From the NCBI RefSeq assembly GCF_006148925.1, contig NZ_VAWB01000003.1, positions 186,001 to 250,000 on the forward strand: a DNA stretch of 64,000 bases, given 5' to 3'. The notes below the pieces were generated by a model. The model was given only the letters and a program-made list of their open reading frames with translations, ran no database searches and was not told where the DNA came from. This stretch comes from Hyunsoonleella aestuarii (GTDB lineage Bacteria > Bacteroidota > Bacteroidia > Flavobacteriales > Flavobacteriaceae). This document shows positions 19,482 through 28,725 of this stretch, piece after piece. The stretch's first letter is position 1; each line of letters opens with the position of its first letter. The position numbers were made by a program, and so were the translations under genes.

Positions 19482-20687
19482 CTACAAGGCTTTTAAAACC
19501 TCCAAAGCCTTTTTTCTGAATACGTCTGACGGAGGGTATGCTTTATTTTCATTTTTATAGCCCTCTAAATAAGCATTCATTTTTTTGTAAAAATTCTGGT
19601 GTAAATAATACAGCGGTCTTTTTTCTCCTTGTTCATTTATAAGTGACATCTCTTTTGAACGTCCTGTATTTTTATCATATTCATTATTATACATCTGCCA
19701 GTGTAGTGCAAATGGGATATCCAGCTCCAGTGCAATTTGCATAATCTCTTTAGTCTCTTTGTCTTGCGTTTTTAGAGTTTCAGGCTTATTTTTATTAGCG
19801 TGATAGCCATACTCTCCCAAATAAACTCTTCTAGAAAATGGTAAATTCTTTTTAGGTTTTAGTTGCCCTTCCAGATAGTTGAAGATTCCTTTTAATGTAT
19901 TCTTTTTCTCGTCATAGCTCTTGTTCTTAATCGCCTCATAGCTGGAATACGACACAAAATCTACATCAACCTTAGGAAGGATATCTTTTGAAATACAGGT
20001 TTTGCCCTGCATCCCTTTTAAAACCAAATTCACCTCCACGTAGTGATAGATTTCCACATTTTTGTGTTCGGTTTTTCTTTTGGCATCATCAATGGCTTTT
20101 TGCCTTATCTGAAACCACTTGGTCATATTATCTACATGATTCTTTGGAGGTGTCATGTTTCTGTTAAAACCTGAATGCAACAGCCAATCGCCTTCCCAAT
20201 TACCAATCATAAAAGTTTTACCAGAATTGTTATATTCCTTTAAAAGGTATGTGGCAAACTCGAACATTTCGTCGTAAAGCGCTTGTTCTTCCTTTTTATT
20301 AATGCGGTTTTTCCATTTCACATCGGTAAGTGTGTGTACCCATGCAAATATGTATTTAAAGTCCATGTCAAAAACGCCCTTGAAATCCGGAATGGCCTTA
20401 AAAAGCTCTAAAGTTGTATTGGCGTCGACTTCTTTTAAGTTGTATGATTTTGTAGTATTTCGCCCCAAAGAAATTTTTAAAATATTAGACCCCATAGAAC
20501 GGATGTGTTTGGCCTGTTCTACCAGCTTCGAATCATCGGTAAACTGGTATTTACCGCCTATACCTTGGGTACCCAATACAAAATTGTAATCCTCAAGCTC
20601 AAATATGGGGTCATAATCCACTTTTTGCCCAAACAATAATCCGTTTAACAAAAGCAAACAAAAAAGAAGGCATCTATTTAGGTTCAT
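19482..20687 (-). CDS. Putative glycoside hydrolase (clan GH-A-like), single domain
   Basis: Exported protein of 401 aa with a signal peptide (CLLFCLLLLNGLLFGQ). It contains only the catalytic-like region of the 820-aa neighbour: YNFVLGTQGIGGKYQFTDD near the start, MDFKYIFAWVH, IGNWEGDWLLHSG (Glu165), IYHYVEVNLV (Glu218), VDFVSYSSYEA and RVYLGEYGYHA (Glu292), then LHWQMYNNE. It is closely similar to the 428-aa protein next to it (GNWEGDW, YHYxEVNLV, VSYSSY, GEYG all shared) and probably arose by tandem duplication. No lipobox or sorting tail is seen, so it is probably periplasmic. It should act on oligosaccharides imported by SusC/D. The family is not recognised. Confidence 0.7.
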   Translation of the reverse strand: MNLNRCLLFCLLLLNGLLFGQKVDYDPIFELEDYNFVLGTQGIGGKYQFTDDSKLVEQAKHIRSMGSNILKISLGRNTTKSYNLKEVDANTTLELFKAIPDFKGVFDMDFKYIFAWVHTLTDVKWKNRINKKEEQALYDEMFEFATYLLKEYNNSGKTFMIGNWEGDWLLHSGFNRNMTPPKNHVDNMTKWFQIRQKAIDDAKRKTEHKNVEIYHYVEVNLVLKGMQGKTCISKDILPKVDVDFVSYSSYEAIKNKSYDEKKNTLKGIFNYLEGQLKPKKNLPFSRRVYLGEYGYHANKNKPETLKTQDKETKEIMQIALELDIPFALHWQMYNNEYDKNTGRSKEMSLINEQGEKRPLYYLHQNFYKKMNAYLEGYKNENKAYPPSDVFRKKALEVLKAL

Positions 20688-20693
20688 AAGACT

Positions 20694-21980
20694 TTATGGG
20701 TTTAAACTTTTAAACTTCAACGCATGTTTTCTAAAGACATCAAAACTGGGAAGCAAGTTGTTTTTATCTAAATAATCTTTAACAAAAGTCCTAGACTCTT
20801 TGTAAAAATTGTTGTGTGTATGCCAAATGGGTTGTTTTGTACCTTTATCATCAATCAGCCAATATCCTACTTGTTCTCCTGTCTCCTTTTTAATTTCATT
20901 GTTGTACATCTCCCAATACAAAATAAAAGGCGTACCCCATTCCAATGCCGTTTTTATGGTCCAGATAGAGCGTAAATTTTGCATTTCATCATTGTGATGA
21001 ATGCTAGGGTTACCATATTCTCCAATCCATACGCGCTTTCCAGAAGGTAGCCCTTCTTTTGGTGACAACTGTGACTCCAAATAATCCAGTGATTTTTTAA
21101 GGTTTTCGTTTAACGCTGTTTCTTTTTTATATGGGTTAGTAGCATCATACGAAGAATACGATACGTAGTCTGGATTTACTACATTTACAATACTATTGGC
21201 AACCACTTTTGCCTCTGGTTCCATTAAAGCTTTTCTAACCAAATTAACCTCTATATAATGATACACCTCAACCTTACTGTGCTTTACATCCCTTTTAGCA
21301 TCATCAATAGCTTTTTGTCTCGTTATTGCCCATTGCGTCATACCCTCTAAAGTTTTCAGATTCACGGGCTTCGTTCTATCATAATCTGACCTTAAATGCC
21401 AATCGCCTTCCCAGTTTCCTAAATAAAAAACTTTACCAGAACCACTATATGTTTTTAAAAGGTGTGATGTAAAATCATACACCTCTTTATACAAAGCCTC
21501 TTTGTGTTTCTCAGGGTATCCGTTTATGAATTTTATTTGAGCCGTATCGTCCTTCTTACCTACTGGTTCTGGCGTGTATTGAGAAAATCCATAAACCCAA
21601 ATATGGTAATACTTAAAATCCATATCCAACACCTCTTTCATAGATGGCTCTAGAGTTGCCAATTTGGTAAGCGAGTTTATATTGTCGTTTTTTGGTAATC
21701 CATAATTTTCTGAACAATATCTAGGGTGCATAGAAAACTTAAGAAGATTAGAGCCCATGTTTTTAATCTCATTCGCCGTTTCTACCAACATAGTCTTCTC
21801 TGTAAACTTATATTTTGCCCCTACAGTTTGAGTTCCTATGGCAAAATTGTAAGATTCAATACTCTTTTCAGCTTTCTTAATTTGATTGGTTTCACTATTA
21901 TTAAATGCACTTATTGAAAAGTAAATTAAACCTACTGCAACAAGCAATATGGGTAAGTAAAATGCTTTTGTTTTTTTCAT
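20694..21980 (-). CDS. Putative glycoside hydrolase (clan GH-A-like), single domain, membrane-anchored or periplasmic
   Basis: Protein of 428 aa, first gene of the minus-strand PUL operon. The N-terminus has a hydrophobic stretch (about 8-25, YLPILLVAVGLIYFSISA), a signal peptide or anchor. The catalytic-like region includes FAIGTQTVGAKYKFTE, MDFKYYHIWVYG, LGNWEGDWHLRS (Glu191), VYHYIEVNLVRKA (Glu244), DYVSYSSYDA and RVWIGEYGNP (Glu321), then ILYWEMYNNE. Compared with the 401-aa neighbour it has an insertion around 132-158 (TPEPVGKKDDTAQIK). It ends 7 nt before the next gene. By analogy with clan GH-A, Glu191 and Glu321 are the likely catalytic pair, but this is inference from motif shape only. 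Confidence 0.7.
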   Translation of the reverse strand: MKKTKAFYLPILLVAVGLIYFSISAFNNSETNQIKKAEKSIESYNFAIGTQTVGAKYKFTEKTMLVETANEIKNMGSNLLKFSMHPRYCSENYGLPKNDNINSLTKLATLEPSMKEVLDMDFKYYHIWVYGFSQYTPEPVGKKDDTAQIKFINGYPEKHKEALYKEVYDFTSHLLKTYSGSGKVFYLGNWEGDWHLRSDYDRTKPVNLKTLEGMTQWAITRQKAIDDAKRDVKHSKVEVYHYIEVNLVRKALMEPEAKVVANSIVNVVNPDYVSYSSYDATNPYKKETALNENLKKSLDYLESQLSPKEGLPSGKRVWIGEYGNPSIHHNDEMQNLRSIWTIKTALEWGTPFILYWEMYNNEIKKETGEQVGYWLIDDKGTKQPIWHTHNNFYKESRTFVKDYLDKNNLLPSFDVFRKHALKFKSLNP

Positions 21981-22274
21981 TTGTATTCAGATAAATTATC
22001 GATACTGCAAAATCCAAAAAAAAGAAACAAAATAGGTAGAAAAGCAATTCAACTAGGTTTAAATAGTAGTCAAAACCTAATTTCACATCCTTTTGAAAAA
22101 TAATTGCTCAGCTTACCCGAAAACAACACATGAATCTAAAAAACAACCATTTAAGCCATACTTTGTAGCTAACAACCATCATAAAATAAGGTTGAAAACT
22201 GTTTTTAAACTTAATTGAACAAAAACCTTTAACCTTTATTGGTTTTATATTTTTATATCTCTAAATGGTATACT
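21981..22274. promoter_or_regulatory. Divergent intergenic region at the head of the PUL operon
   Basis: This 294-nt AT-rich gap separates the divergent 428-aa hydrolase (minus) and esterase (plus) genes, so it should hold both promoters and probably a binding site for the hybrid two-component regulator. No TAnnTTTG element in a good position was seen for the minus operon, which would fit an activator-dependent promoter. No specific operator could be identified by eye. Confidence 0.4.
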
Positions 22275-23192
22275 ATGAAATTTAAAACAATATTTACCTG
22301 TATTATTGCAATACAAATGGCTGCTTGCCAACAAAACGATGATGTTGAAGCAACGGTTCCTAATGATGCTACTACTACAGAAATAGAACAATTAGCACTC
22401 GTTAGTGACGATACTGATTTAGTAAACCTTCCAACAAGTGCTACTTATGTAAAGGAGCAAAGTTTAAAAGGCGAAAACACATCTCCTTATGGATATGTAG
22501 TTCGAAGACCTGAAGGGTTTGGTACTGACGGAAAACAATATCCCATTTTAGTTTTCCTCCATGGGTTTGGAAACCGAGGAAACAGTGCAAACAATCCTGA
22601 TGATTTAAACAAGGTAGATCAAGGTGCAGCCATACGTGCTATAAAACTTGGTTTGTGGAGCCCTAAAGTAGCCCTTCCTGTTTTTGCTCCTCAAACGTCA
22701 GCGAATTGGGAGGGAGATGAATTGAAAAAATTTATTGAATATCTTATCGATACATATCCGAATGCAATCAATACAAATAGAATTTACCTTTCAGGTTTTA
22801 GTATGGGCGGCTATGGAACTTGGACATATCTCAATTCATTTAGTTACGATGCCAGCTTAATTGCTGCCGCGGTTTCTTTGGCGGGAACTGTGGATGTAAA
22901 TGACACTAAAATTGAAGGGTTAAAGTTAATGCCTTTTTGGATGTTTCATGGACAACGGGATCCAACCTTACCCGTAAGCAGATCCACGAGCGTAGCGAAT
23001 AAGTTTGAAGCACAGTATCCTGACCAAAATCATCAGAAGATTACTGTTTTTACCCAAGATGATTTTGATGGACAGTACCATCGTATAGACCATGGTGTTT
23101 ATGATCAAACCTTTTGGGACAAAAACCAAACTGGGGAGGTGTTCGATGTAGACATTGTTAATTGGATGTTGCAATATAAACGCCCAGATTAA
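22275..23192 (+). CDS. PHB-depolymerase/dienelactone-hydrolase-like esterase, probable lipoprotein
   Basis: Exported alpha/beta-hydrolase of 305 aa. The ATG at 22275 is chosen because it opens the signal sequence MKFKTIFTCIIAIQMAAC; an in-frame upstream start would add 12 hydrophobic residues. The catalytic set is FLHGFGNRG (oxyanion), GFSMGGYG (Ser176), HGQRDPTLP (Asp229) and a late His (H269 or H273 in HRIDHG). This is the layout of prolyl-oligopeptidase/PHB-depolymerase-like esterases often found in PULs. It is divergent from the hydrolase operon and convergent with the regulator gene. A role in removing acyl groups from the glycan is inferred. Confidence 0.78.
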   Translation: MKFKTIFTCIIAIQMAACQQNDDVEATVPNDATTTEIEQLALVSDDTDLVNLPTSATYVKEQSLKGENTSPYGYVVRRPEGFGTDGKQYPILVFLHGFGNRGNSANNPDDLNKVDQGAAIRAIKLGLWSPKVALPVFAPQTSANWEGDELKKFIEYLIDTYPNAINTNRIYLSGFSMGGYGTWTYLNSFSYDASLIAAAVSLAGTVDVNDTKIEGLKLMPFWMFHGQRDPTLPVSRSTSVANKFEAQYPDQNHQKITVFTQDDFDGQYHRIDHGVYDQTFWDKNQTGEVFDVDIVNWMLQYKRPD

Positions 23193-23246
23193 TTATTCTA
23201 TCGCTAATTCAATGGTAAGTAACATGGAAAATCTTAGAAGTAAAGA

Positions 23247-26200
23247 TTAGTTGTTTTCCATAAACTCTTTTGGTGTTTTTCCGTAGTGTTTTTTAAACAG
23301 TGTGCTAAAATATTTTGGGTCTTGAAATCCAGATTCATAAGCAATGTCAGAAATTCTACTATGTGCTTTCTTTTTCATTAATTCCTCTGCATGCCCCAGT
23401 TTAATTTTTACAATTAAATCTGATGGAGACATATGTACTAATCCTTTTAATTTTCTAAATAGATTAGACCTACTGAGCCCCATGACCTCACACAAAGTAT
23501 CAATAGAAAAATCTTTTTCTGTTAAATTCTCTTTGATCACATTTATAACATCAGACAAGAAACTCTCATCTGGTGTCATCTGTTTTTTTACTTCTTTATC
23601 GCCTAACAATCTATTCACATTTTCTCTAGATCTAATAAGATTATTGATCGTTGCGGTAAGAATAGATACATTAAATGGCTTCTCTACATAAGCATCTGCA
23701 CCGGTTTCTAATCCTTGTATTTTATCGTCTATATCTGCAAGCGCAGTTAACATAACTACAGGGATATGACTTGTTTTAAAATTGGTTTTAAGCAAATTAC
23801 ACAGCTCTTTACCATCCATTTCTGGCATCATAACATCTGTGATAATTAAATCAGGGTTTTTTGAGAGCGCTAACAACAAGCCTTCTTTACCGTTAGAAGC
23901 TTCAATAACGTTGTAATTTTTTACTAACTCATTTTTAACGGCTCCTCGTAATTCTTCATTATCTTCTACTAAAAGAATGAGCTTATTCTTAGTGATCAGT
24001 TCGTCAACATTAGCTTTTGCTTCTTCTTGATTGCTTTCATCTACAATATGCTCGTCACTGTAGTGTTCTGTTCCACTAGGCAAAACAATAGTAAACTTAG
24101 AACCTATATTCTCTTTACTCTCCAACAGTATTTTACCACCATGTAATTCTACTATTTTTTTAGACAATAGTAACCCAATACCTGTACCCGGAATTCCTTT
24201 ATTGGAAACGTTAGTTCCTCTAGTAAAACGTTTAAATATTAATTCTTGCTGCTTTTCTGGGATACCAACACCATTGTCTATAAACTCAATTTTAAAATTA
24301 CTGTCATCTAAATATGCCTTCACCTTTATTTCTCCTCCCTCGTTACTATACTTAATGGCGTTTGAAATTAAATTGTAAAAAATTCGGTTCATTTTAGCTT
24401 TGTCAAACCATACAGGAATGTGTTTAACTTCTAAGGATATATCTAAAGACTTTTCTTGAAGAATAGGTGTAAAATCATTAATAATTTTGGCTAAACAATC
24501 TTTTAAATCTACTTTGCTAACGCTTAGTTTTAGTTGCTTTCTATCTATCTTTTGAAAATCTAACAGTTGGGTTACATACTCATTTAAGTTTTGTGAGTTT
24601 CTTTGAATAAGTTCTATTGACTTTTCTGTATTTTCCTGATTTGTGAGTTGTTTTACAAGTAGCTGAATAAGCGATACCGGAGTTCTAATATCATGCGCTA
24701 CCTCAACAAAAAACTTAATCCTGTTTTCATCAAACCGCTTTTGAATATTGGCTCTAGAAATTCTAAAAATTAAATAGACAATTAAAAGAAAAAGTAGCAT
24801 GTAAAAACCAAAAGCCCAAATGGATTTCCAGAAAGGTTTTTTGACAACAATTTCTAGGGTATAATCATTGTCTCCTTTTACTCCATCTGCATTAAAACCC
24901 TTTACATGTAATTGATAAGTTCCAGGATTCAAGTTTGAATAGTATATTTTTTCATTACCATAGCTTACATGATAATCTTTATCAAACCCTTTTAATTTAG
25001 ACTGAAAAGCATTACTCTTAGAGCCGTGAAACTTGATGGTTTCATAATTAAAAGAGATGGTATTTTGATCATAATTTAACACCAGTTTTTTAGTATAATT
25101 GATATTTTTTGAAAGTGTTAAACTATCGGGTTCTTTACCGTTTATCTGAAAGTTTGAGATAAATATGTCTGAAAGAGGCCTGTCCTTAAACAAATCAATG
25201 GGGTTAAAAACAACTGCTCCTTTTGCACCACCAAAAGCTAATCTGCCATCTTTAAACTTGGCGGAAGCTCCAATACCAAATTCGTCAATTAACATTCCAT
25301 CCTGCAGGCCATACTTTCTGAAGAATTTATTTTTAATGTCATACCTCCAAAGACCAGAAACTGATGCAAAATAGAGGTTTTGCATATTGTCTTTTTTAAT
25401 AGAATAAACGGTTCCTATTCTTTTATTGGTGTTATCTGCTAAATTTTCTAATTGTTCTGTACTCAAGTTGTATTTGTACAAACCATTTTTGCTTCCAATC
25501 CAAATACAGTTGTTTACATAGTCTAAATTTAAATCATAGATTTCGTTAAAGGCGTTAAAAATGGATTCTTCAATTTTTCGTATACTCGCATTACGTGTAT
25601 TAAGTTCAAAAAAACCTGTGTTAGTACCAACATAATTTATATTATCATATCCTTCTACCAAAGACCTTACCAATCCTACTGAATATGTATTTACAAACCT
25701 GCTGTTTTTAAAATGTGTTAACGGTGCATCACTACCTCCTATCCATAAATTATCATCATAAGCTCTTATTCTAAAAATAAATTTTGAAGGTTTTTTAGAT
25801 TCCAACTTAAAATTAGAAACTTTACCATTGTCTTGATTTAAGACCAATAATCCTTCCCCATAGGTTCCTAACATCAAATTGTTTTGATATTCATTTACCG
25901 CTAAAACGGCTGTATTATACAATTTAGGATCTTTATTATAATTAGTCCAATTCTTATTCTCATCGTATTTACTCACACCGTTTTCTGTACCAAACCAGAC
26001 AGCGCCAGAAGTCGATTCATAAATAGACCTTATGTTGTTGTTTTGAATGCTATTAGCCTTGTTTTGTACATGCTTAATATTGGTAAATACATTTTCTTTA
26101 TCGTAAACAATGTTTATTCCGCCTTCCCTAACTCCCAACCAGTAGGCATTCGTATCATCAACATAGATTTCATATATACTATTTTGACTAATAGAATTTT

Positions 26201-27056
26201 GATTATCTTCATTATGGCTATAGGATTTAACAATCTCAAATTTGTCATCTAAAAGAAACAGTCCTAATCGATCTATAGCAATTAAAGCATTATTATTCTT
26301 ATCAAAATCAATTTGACGAATGGCATATGTCTTATTAGAAATTTGACTAATGGGTATGTTCTTAATATCTTCTTTATTGATGATATACAAACCTCCTACT
26401 TCTGTACCTACCCAAATTCTTGTTTCAGAATCAAAAGCAAAATCTATAATGTCTTGGTCTGATAAATATTTTTGTTCTAAGGCAAGTTTTTTAGTGTCTT
26501 CTTTGTAACTAAAGACTAAAAGTCCTCTTGAAGAAGCGGCATACACCATATTATTATAGAACTCAACTTTCCTATTATTGATAAAGTTTTTGAATTGTAC
26601 TTCTGTAGCCCGATGTGTTGATAAATCATAAACGATAAATCCTGCAGAAAGCCCTATGAGTATATTCGAATCGTTTAGATTTGTTAAAGATATAAACCTG
26701 TTCTTGGTCTCTGTATATAGTTCTTCAAAACGATCTTTCTCATAATGATATTTAATAAGAGAACCACCAGAGCTTATTGCATAAAGATTGCCCTTTACAT
26801 TAAGGAGATCAGCAATTTCCTTCCCTTTTATTTTGTTGTTCTCATCTAGGTCGTAATTTTTAAACTCTACTCCAGAATATCTATTAAGACCTTGATCTGT
26901 CCCAATCCACATGTAGCCTAAGCTATCGCGCTCAAATGCATTGATTGTTCCGCTAATTAGACCATCTTTACTATCCAAATGGATTATTTGCTGACTATAA
27001 AGTGCCGTATTAAAGAACGCAAACAACAAACAAAAGAAAATCATTAGTTTTTTCAT
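23247..27056 (-). CDS. Hybrid two-component system regulator (HTCS) of the PUL
   Basis: One-protein sensor and regulator of 1269 aa. After a signal peptide (about 1-21) come two-component-regulator propeller repeats (about 30-650; GYMWIGTDQGLNRY, GAVWFGTENGVSKYD), a Y_Y_Y domain (about 690-770, ending LNPGTYQLHVKGFN) and a membrane segment (WAFGFYMLLFLLIVYLIF). The HisKA motif EVAHDIRTP has His788. HATPase motifs follow (FYNLISNAIKYS, GTGIGLLLSKKIVELHGG). A receiver domain has Asp at about 1074 (ITDVMMPEMDG), and the C-terminus is an AraC-type HTH (SDIAYESGFQDPKYFSTLFK). It should bind a glycan breakdown product in the periplasm and switch on the PUL promoters. It sits between the two minus-strand catabolic blocks. 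Confidence 0.96.
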   Translation of the reverse strand: MKKLMIFFCLLFAFFNTALYSQQIIHLDSKDGLISGTINAFERDSLGYMWIGTDQGLNRYSGVEFKNYDLDENNKIKGKEIADLLNVKGNLYAISSGGSLIKYHYEKDRFEELYTETKNRFISLTNLNDSNILIGLSAGFIVYDLSTHRATEVQFKNFINNRKVEFYNNMVYAASSRGLLVFSYKEDTKKLALEQKYLSDQDIIDFAFDSETRIWVGTEVGGLYIINKEDIKNIPISQISNKTYAIRQIDFDKNNNALIAIDRLGLFLLDDKFEIVKSYSHNEDNQNSISQNSIYEIYVDDTNAYWLGVREGGINIVYDKENVFTNIKHVQNKANSIQNNNIRSIYESTSGAVWFGTENGVSKYDENKNWTNYNKDPKLYNTAVLAVNEYQNNLMLGTYGEGLLVLNQDNGKVSNFKLESKKPSKFIFRIRAYDDNLWIGGSDAPLTHFKNSRFVNTYSVGLVRSLVEGYDNINYVGTNTGFFELNTRNASIRKIEESIFNAFNEIYDLNLDYVNNCIWIGSKNGLYKYNLSTEQLENLADNTNKRIGTVYSIKKDNMQNLYFASVSGLWRYDIKNKFFRKYGLQDGMLIDEFGIGASAKFKDGRLAFGGAKGAVVFNPIDLFKDRPLSDIFISNFQINGKEPDSLTLSKNINYTKKLVLNYDQNTISFNYETIKFHGSKSNAFQSKLKGFDKDYHVSYGNEKIYYSNLNPGTYQLHVKGFNADGVKGDNDYTLEIVVKKPFWKSIWAFGFYMLLFLLIVYLIFRISRANIQKRFDENRIKFFVEVAHDIRTPVSLIQLLVKQLTNQENTEKSIELIQRNSQNLNEYVTQLLDFQKIDRKQLKLSVSKVDLKDCLAKIINDFTPILQEKSLDISLEVKHIPVWFDKAKMNRIFYNLISNAIKYSNEGGEIKVKAYLDDSNFKIEFIDNGVGIPEKQQELIFKRFTRGTNVSNKGIPGTGIGLLLSKKIVELHGGKILLESKENIGSKFTIVLPSGTEHYSDEHIVDESNQEEAKANVDELITKNKLILLVEDNEELRGAVKNELVKNYNVIEASNGKEGLLLALSKNPDLIITDVMMPEMDGKELCNLLKTNFKTSHIPVVMLTALADIDDKIQGLETGADAYVEKPFNVSILTATINNLIRSRENVNRLLGDKEVKKQMTPDESFLSDVINVIKENLTEKDFSIDTLCEVMGLSRSNLFRKLKGLVHMSPSDLIVKIKLGHAEELMKKKAHSRISDIAYESGFQDPKYFSTLFKKHYGKTPKEFMENN

Positions 27057-27206
27057 ATACTAAAAATACTAATTTTTGAACTGTATAAAGCTCTATAATT
27101 TATAGCTGAGGGACTAAGATGAGCCTAACTAATTGTTCTTGTTTTTAAAAAAACAAAAATTAAATTTTAAAAGATTGTATTTTTGAAACAATTAGAGAAC
27201 GAGTAG

Positions 27207-28715
27207 TTATCTAATTTCTATACCCTTACTATGATTTTTCTTTGGAATTTGGGTTCTCAACCACCAATCTCTATCGGTATTGTACTTATACTTCTTCTTT
27301 TGGTTTTCTAATTCTTCTCTTAATTCTTTCTCTACAGTATCGTAATTTGGATCATTAATTAAATTCTGCATTTCTCCTGGGTCGTTTTCTAAGTCATACA
27401 ACTCATCAATATCATTTTCTAAAAAAGCATCTATCAACTTATATTTTTCTGAGCGGATAGCCAACATATCTGGTCCCGCATAGGGGTATTCATCATCAAC
27501 ATAATACTCAAACATAAATGATTTTCGCCACTGATCATTCTCTTTGTCTTCATCAAAAAGATTTAGCATAGACTCTCCTTGCATATATTCAGGAGCATTC
27601 ACTCCTGCCAATTCTAGAATAGTTGGAGCCAAATCTATATTTAAAGCATTTTCATTAATTACCATACCTGCCTTAATTTTTTCTGGATATCTTATTAGCA
27701 TAGGTATTTTCATAGAATTTTCATAAGCAATACGCTTATCCCAATAACCATGCTCCCCCATAAAATAACCATTATCACTACTGTAGATAATGACAGTATT
27801 CTCCAATTCATCCATCTCTTCAAGAGTTTGAATGACTTTACCAAGAGATTCATCTACAGCCAATAAAGTTTCTAATAGACTCTTAAACTTATATCCTTTA
27901 ATTGGCCAAGGTTTTGGAGCTATGGTGTCTGAGCGAACATACTGCTTCCATTTAGAATCCCATGCTTTAATACGTTGCCATTCAGGTTTCCCTGCAAAGT
28001 TTTCTAGATGCGTACCATAAGGAGGTGTAGGCAGGCTGTCATTTTTAAAAATTTTATTATGTCTTGGTGCTGGAGAATGGTTTTCATGCACCGCTTTATG
28101 CCAAAGATTTAAACTAAAAGGTTTATTGGGATCTCTTTCTTTTTTTAGCCAATCAATTGCTTTGCCCGTTAAAATATCTGTCATATACCCTTTTTCCTGA
28201 TACTCCTTACCATTATCATTTACCATAGGGTCAAAATATTCTCCTTGCCCAATAAAGCTGTACCAATAATCAAATCCAGGCCTGATATGTTTTTCTCCCT
28301 TAAAGTGTGCCATGTGAATTTTACCCACATGTGCTGTTTGGTAACCAGCACTTTGCAAATGTTGATTGTATGGTTGATAGGTTTCCCAATCTGGATCAAC
28401 ATGCTGATTATTTTGATTAACACCATGTATATGCGGATATGTTCCTGTTAAGAAACTCGCTCTAGATGGTGAACAAATGGATTGTGTAACATAATAGTTT
28501 TCAAAGATTGCTCCTTCATCTTGTAAACGCTGCATGTTTGGTGTTTTAAGAAATGGATATCTACCACTAGATTCTAATGCATCAAAAGGTTGATCATCTA
28601 CCAAAATAAATAAAAAGTTAGGCTTTTTAGCTGTTTCTTGTTGAGCGCAAGAAAAGAGGGTACTTGCAACAACAAATAATAAAAGTATTGTTTTATAGTT
28701 GTTTAAAAATTTCAT
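27207..28715 (-). CDS. Sulfatase, S1 family, cysteine type, lipoprotein
   Basis: Sulfatase of 502 aa with a lipoprotein signal (ASTLFSC, Cys23). The Asp pair is in FILVDDQ, and the maturation motif QSICSPSRASFLTG has Cys81. Later parts include HVGKIHMAHF, SSDNGYFMGEHGYWDKR and NIDLAPTILELAGV. This layout resembles the glucosamine-6-sulfatase/iduronate-sulfatase-like branch that is common in Bacteroidota PULs; the exact subfamily and position specificity are inferred only weakly. It follows the symporter by 10 nt on the same strand and precedes the regulator gene, so it is probably in the GH130-symporter operon. Confidence 0.92.
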   Translation of the reverse strand: MKFLNNYKTILLLFVVASTLFSCAQQETAKKPNFLFILVDDQPFDALESSGRYPFLKTPNMQRLQDEGAIFENYYVTQSICSPSRASFLTGTYPHIHGVNQNNQHVDPDWETYQPYNQHLQSAGYQTAHVGKIHMAHFKGEKHIRPGFDYWYSFIGQGEYFDPMVNDNGKEYQEKGYMTDILTGKAIDWLKKERDPNKPFSLNLWHKAVHENHSPAPRHNKIFKNDSLPTPPYGTHLENFAGKPEWQRIKAWDSKWKQYVRSDTIAPKPWPIKGYKFKSLLETLLAVDESLGKVIQTLEEMDELENTVIIYSSDNGYFMGEHGYWDKRIAYENSMKIPMLIRYPEKIKAGMVINENALNIDLAPTILELAGVNAPEYMQGESMLNLFDEDKENDQWRKSFMFEYYVDDEYPYAGPDMLAIRSEKYKLIDAFLENDIDELYDLENDPGEMQNLINDPNYDTVEKELREELENQKKKYKYNTDRDWWLRTQIPKKNHSKGIEIR

Positions 28716-28725
28716 AATCTATTTT

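Noticed and set aside
19482-21980. Assigning the paired hydrolase-like proteins to a fucanase family such as GH168
   Set aside because: Length and export suit several algal-glycan families, but I cannot match catalytic motifs from memory with confidence, and there are no fucose-related genes nearby.
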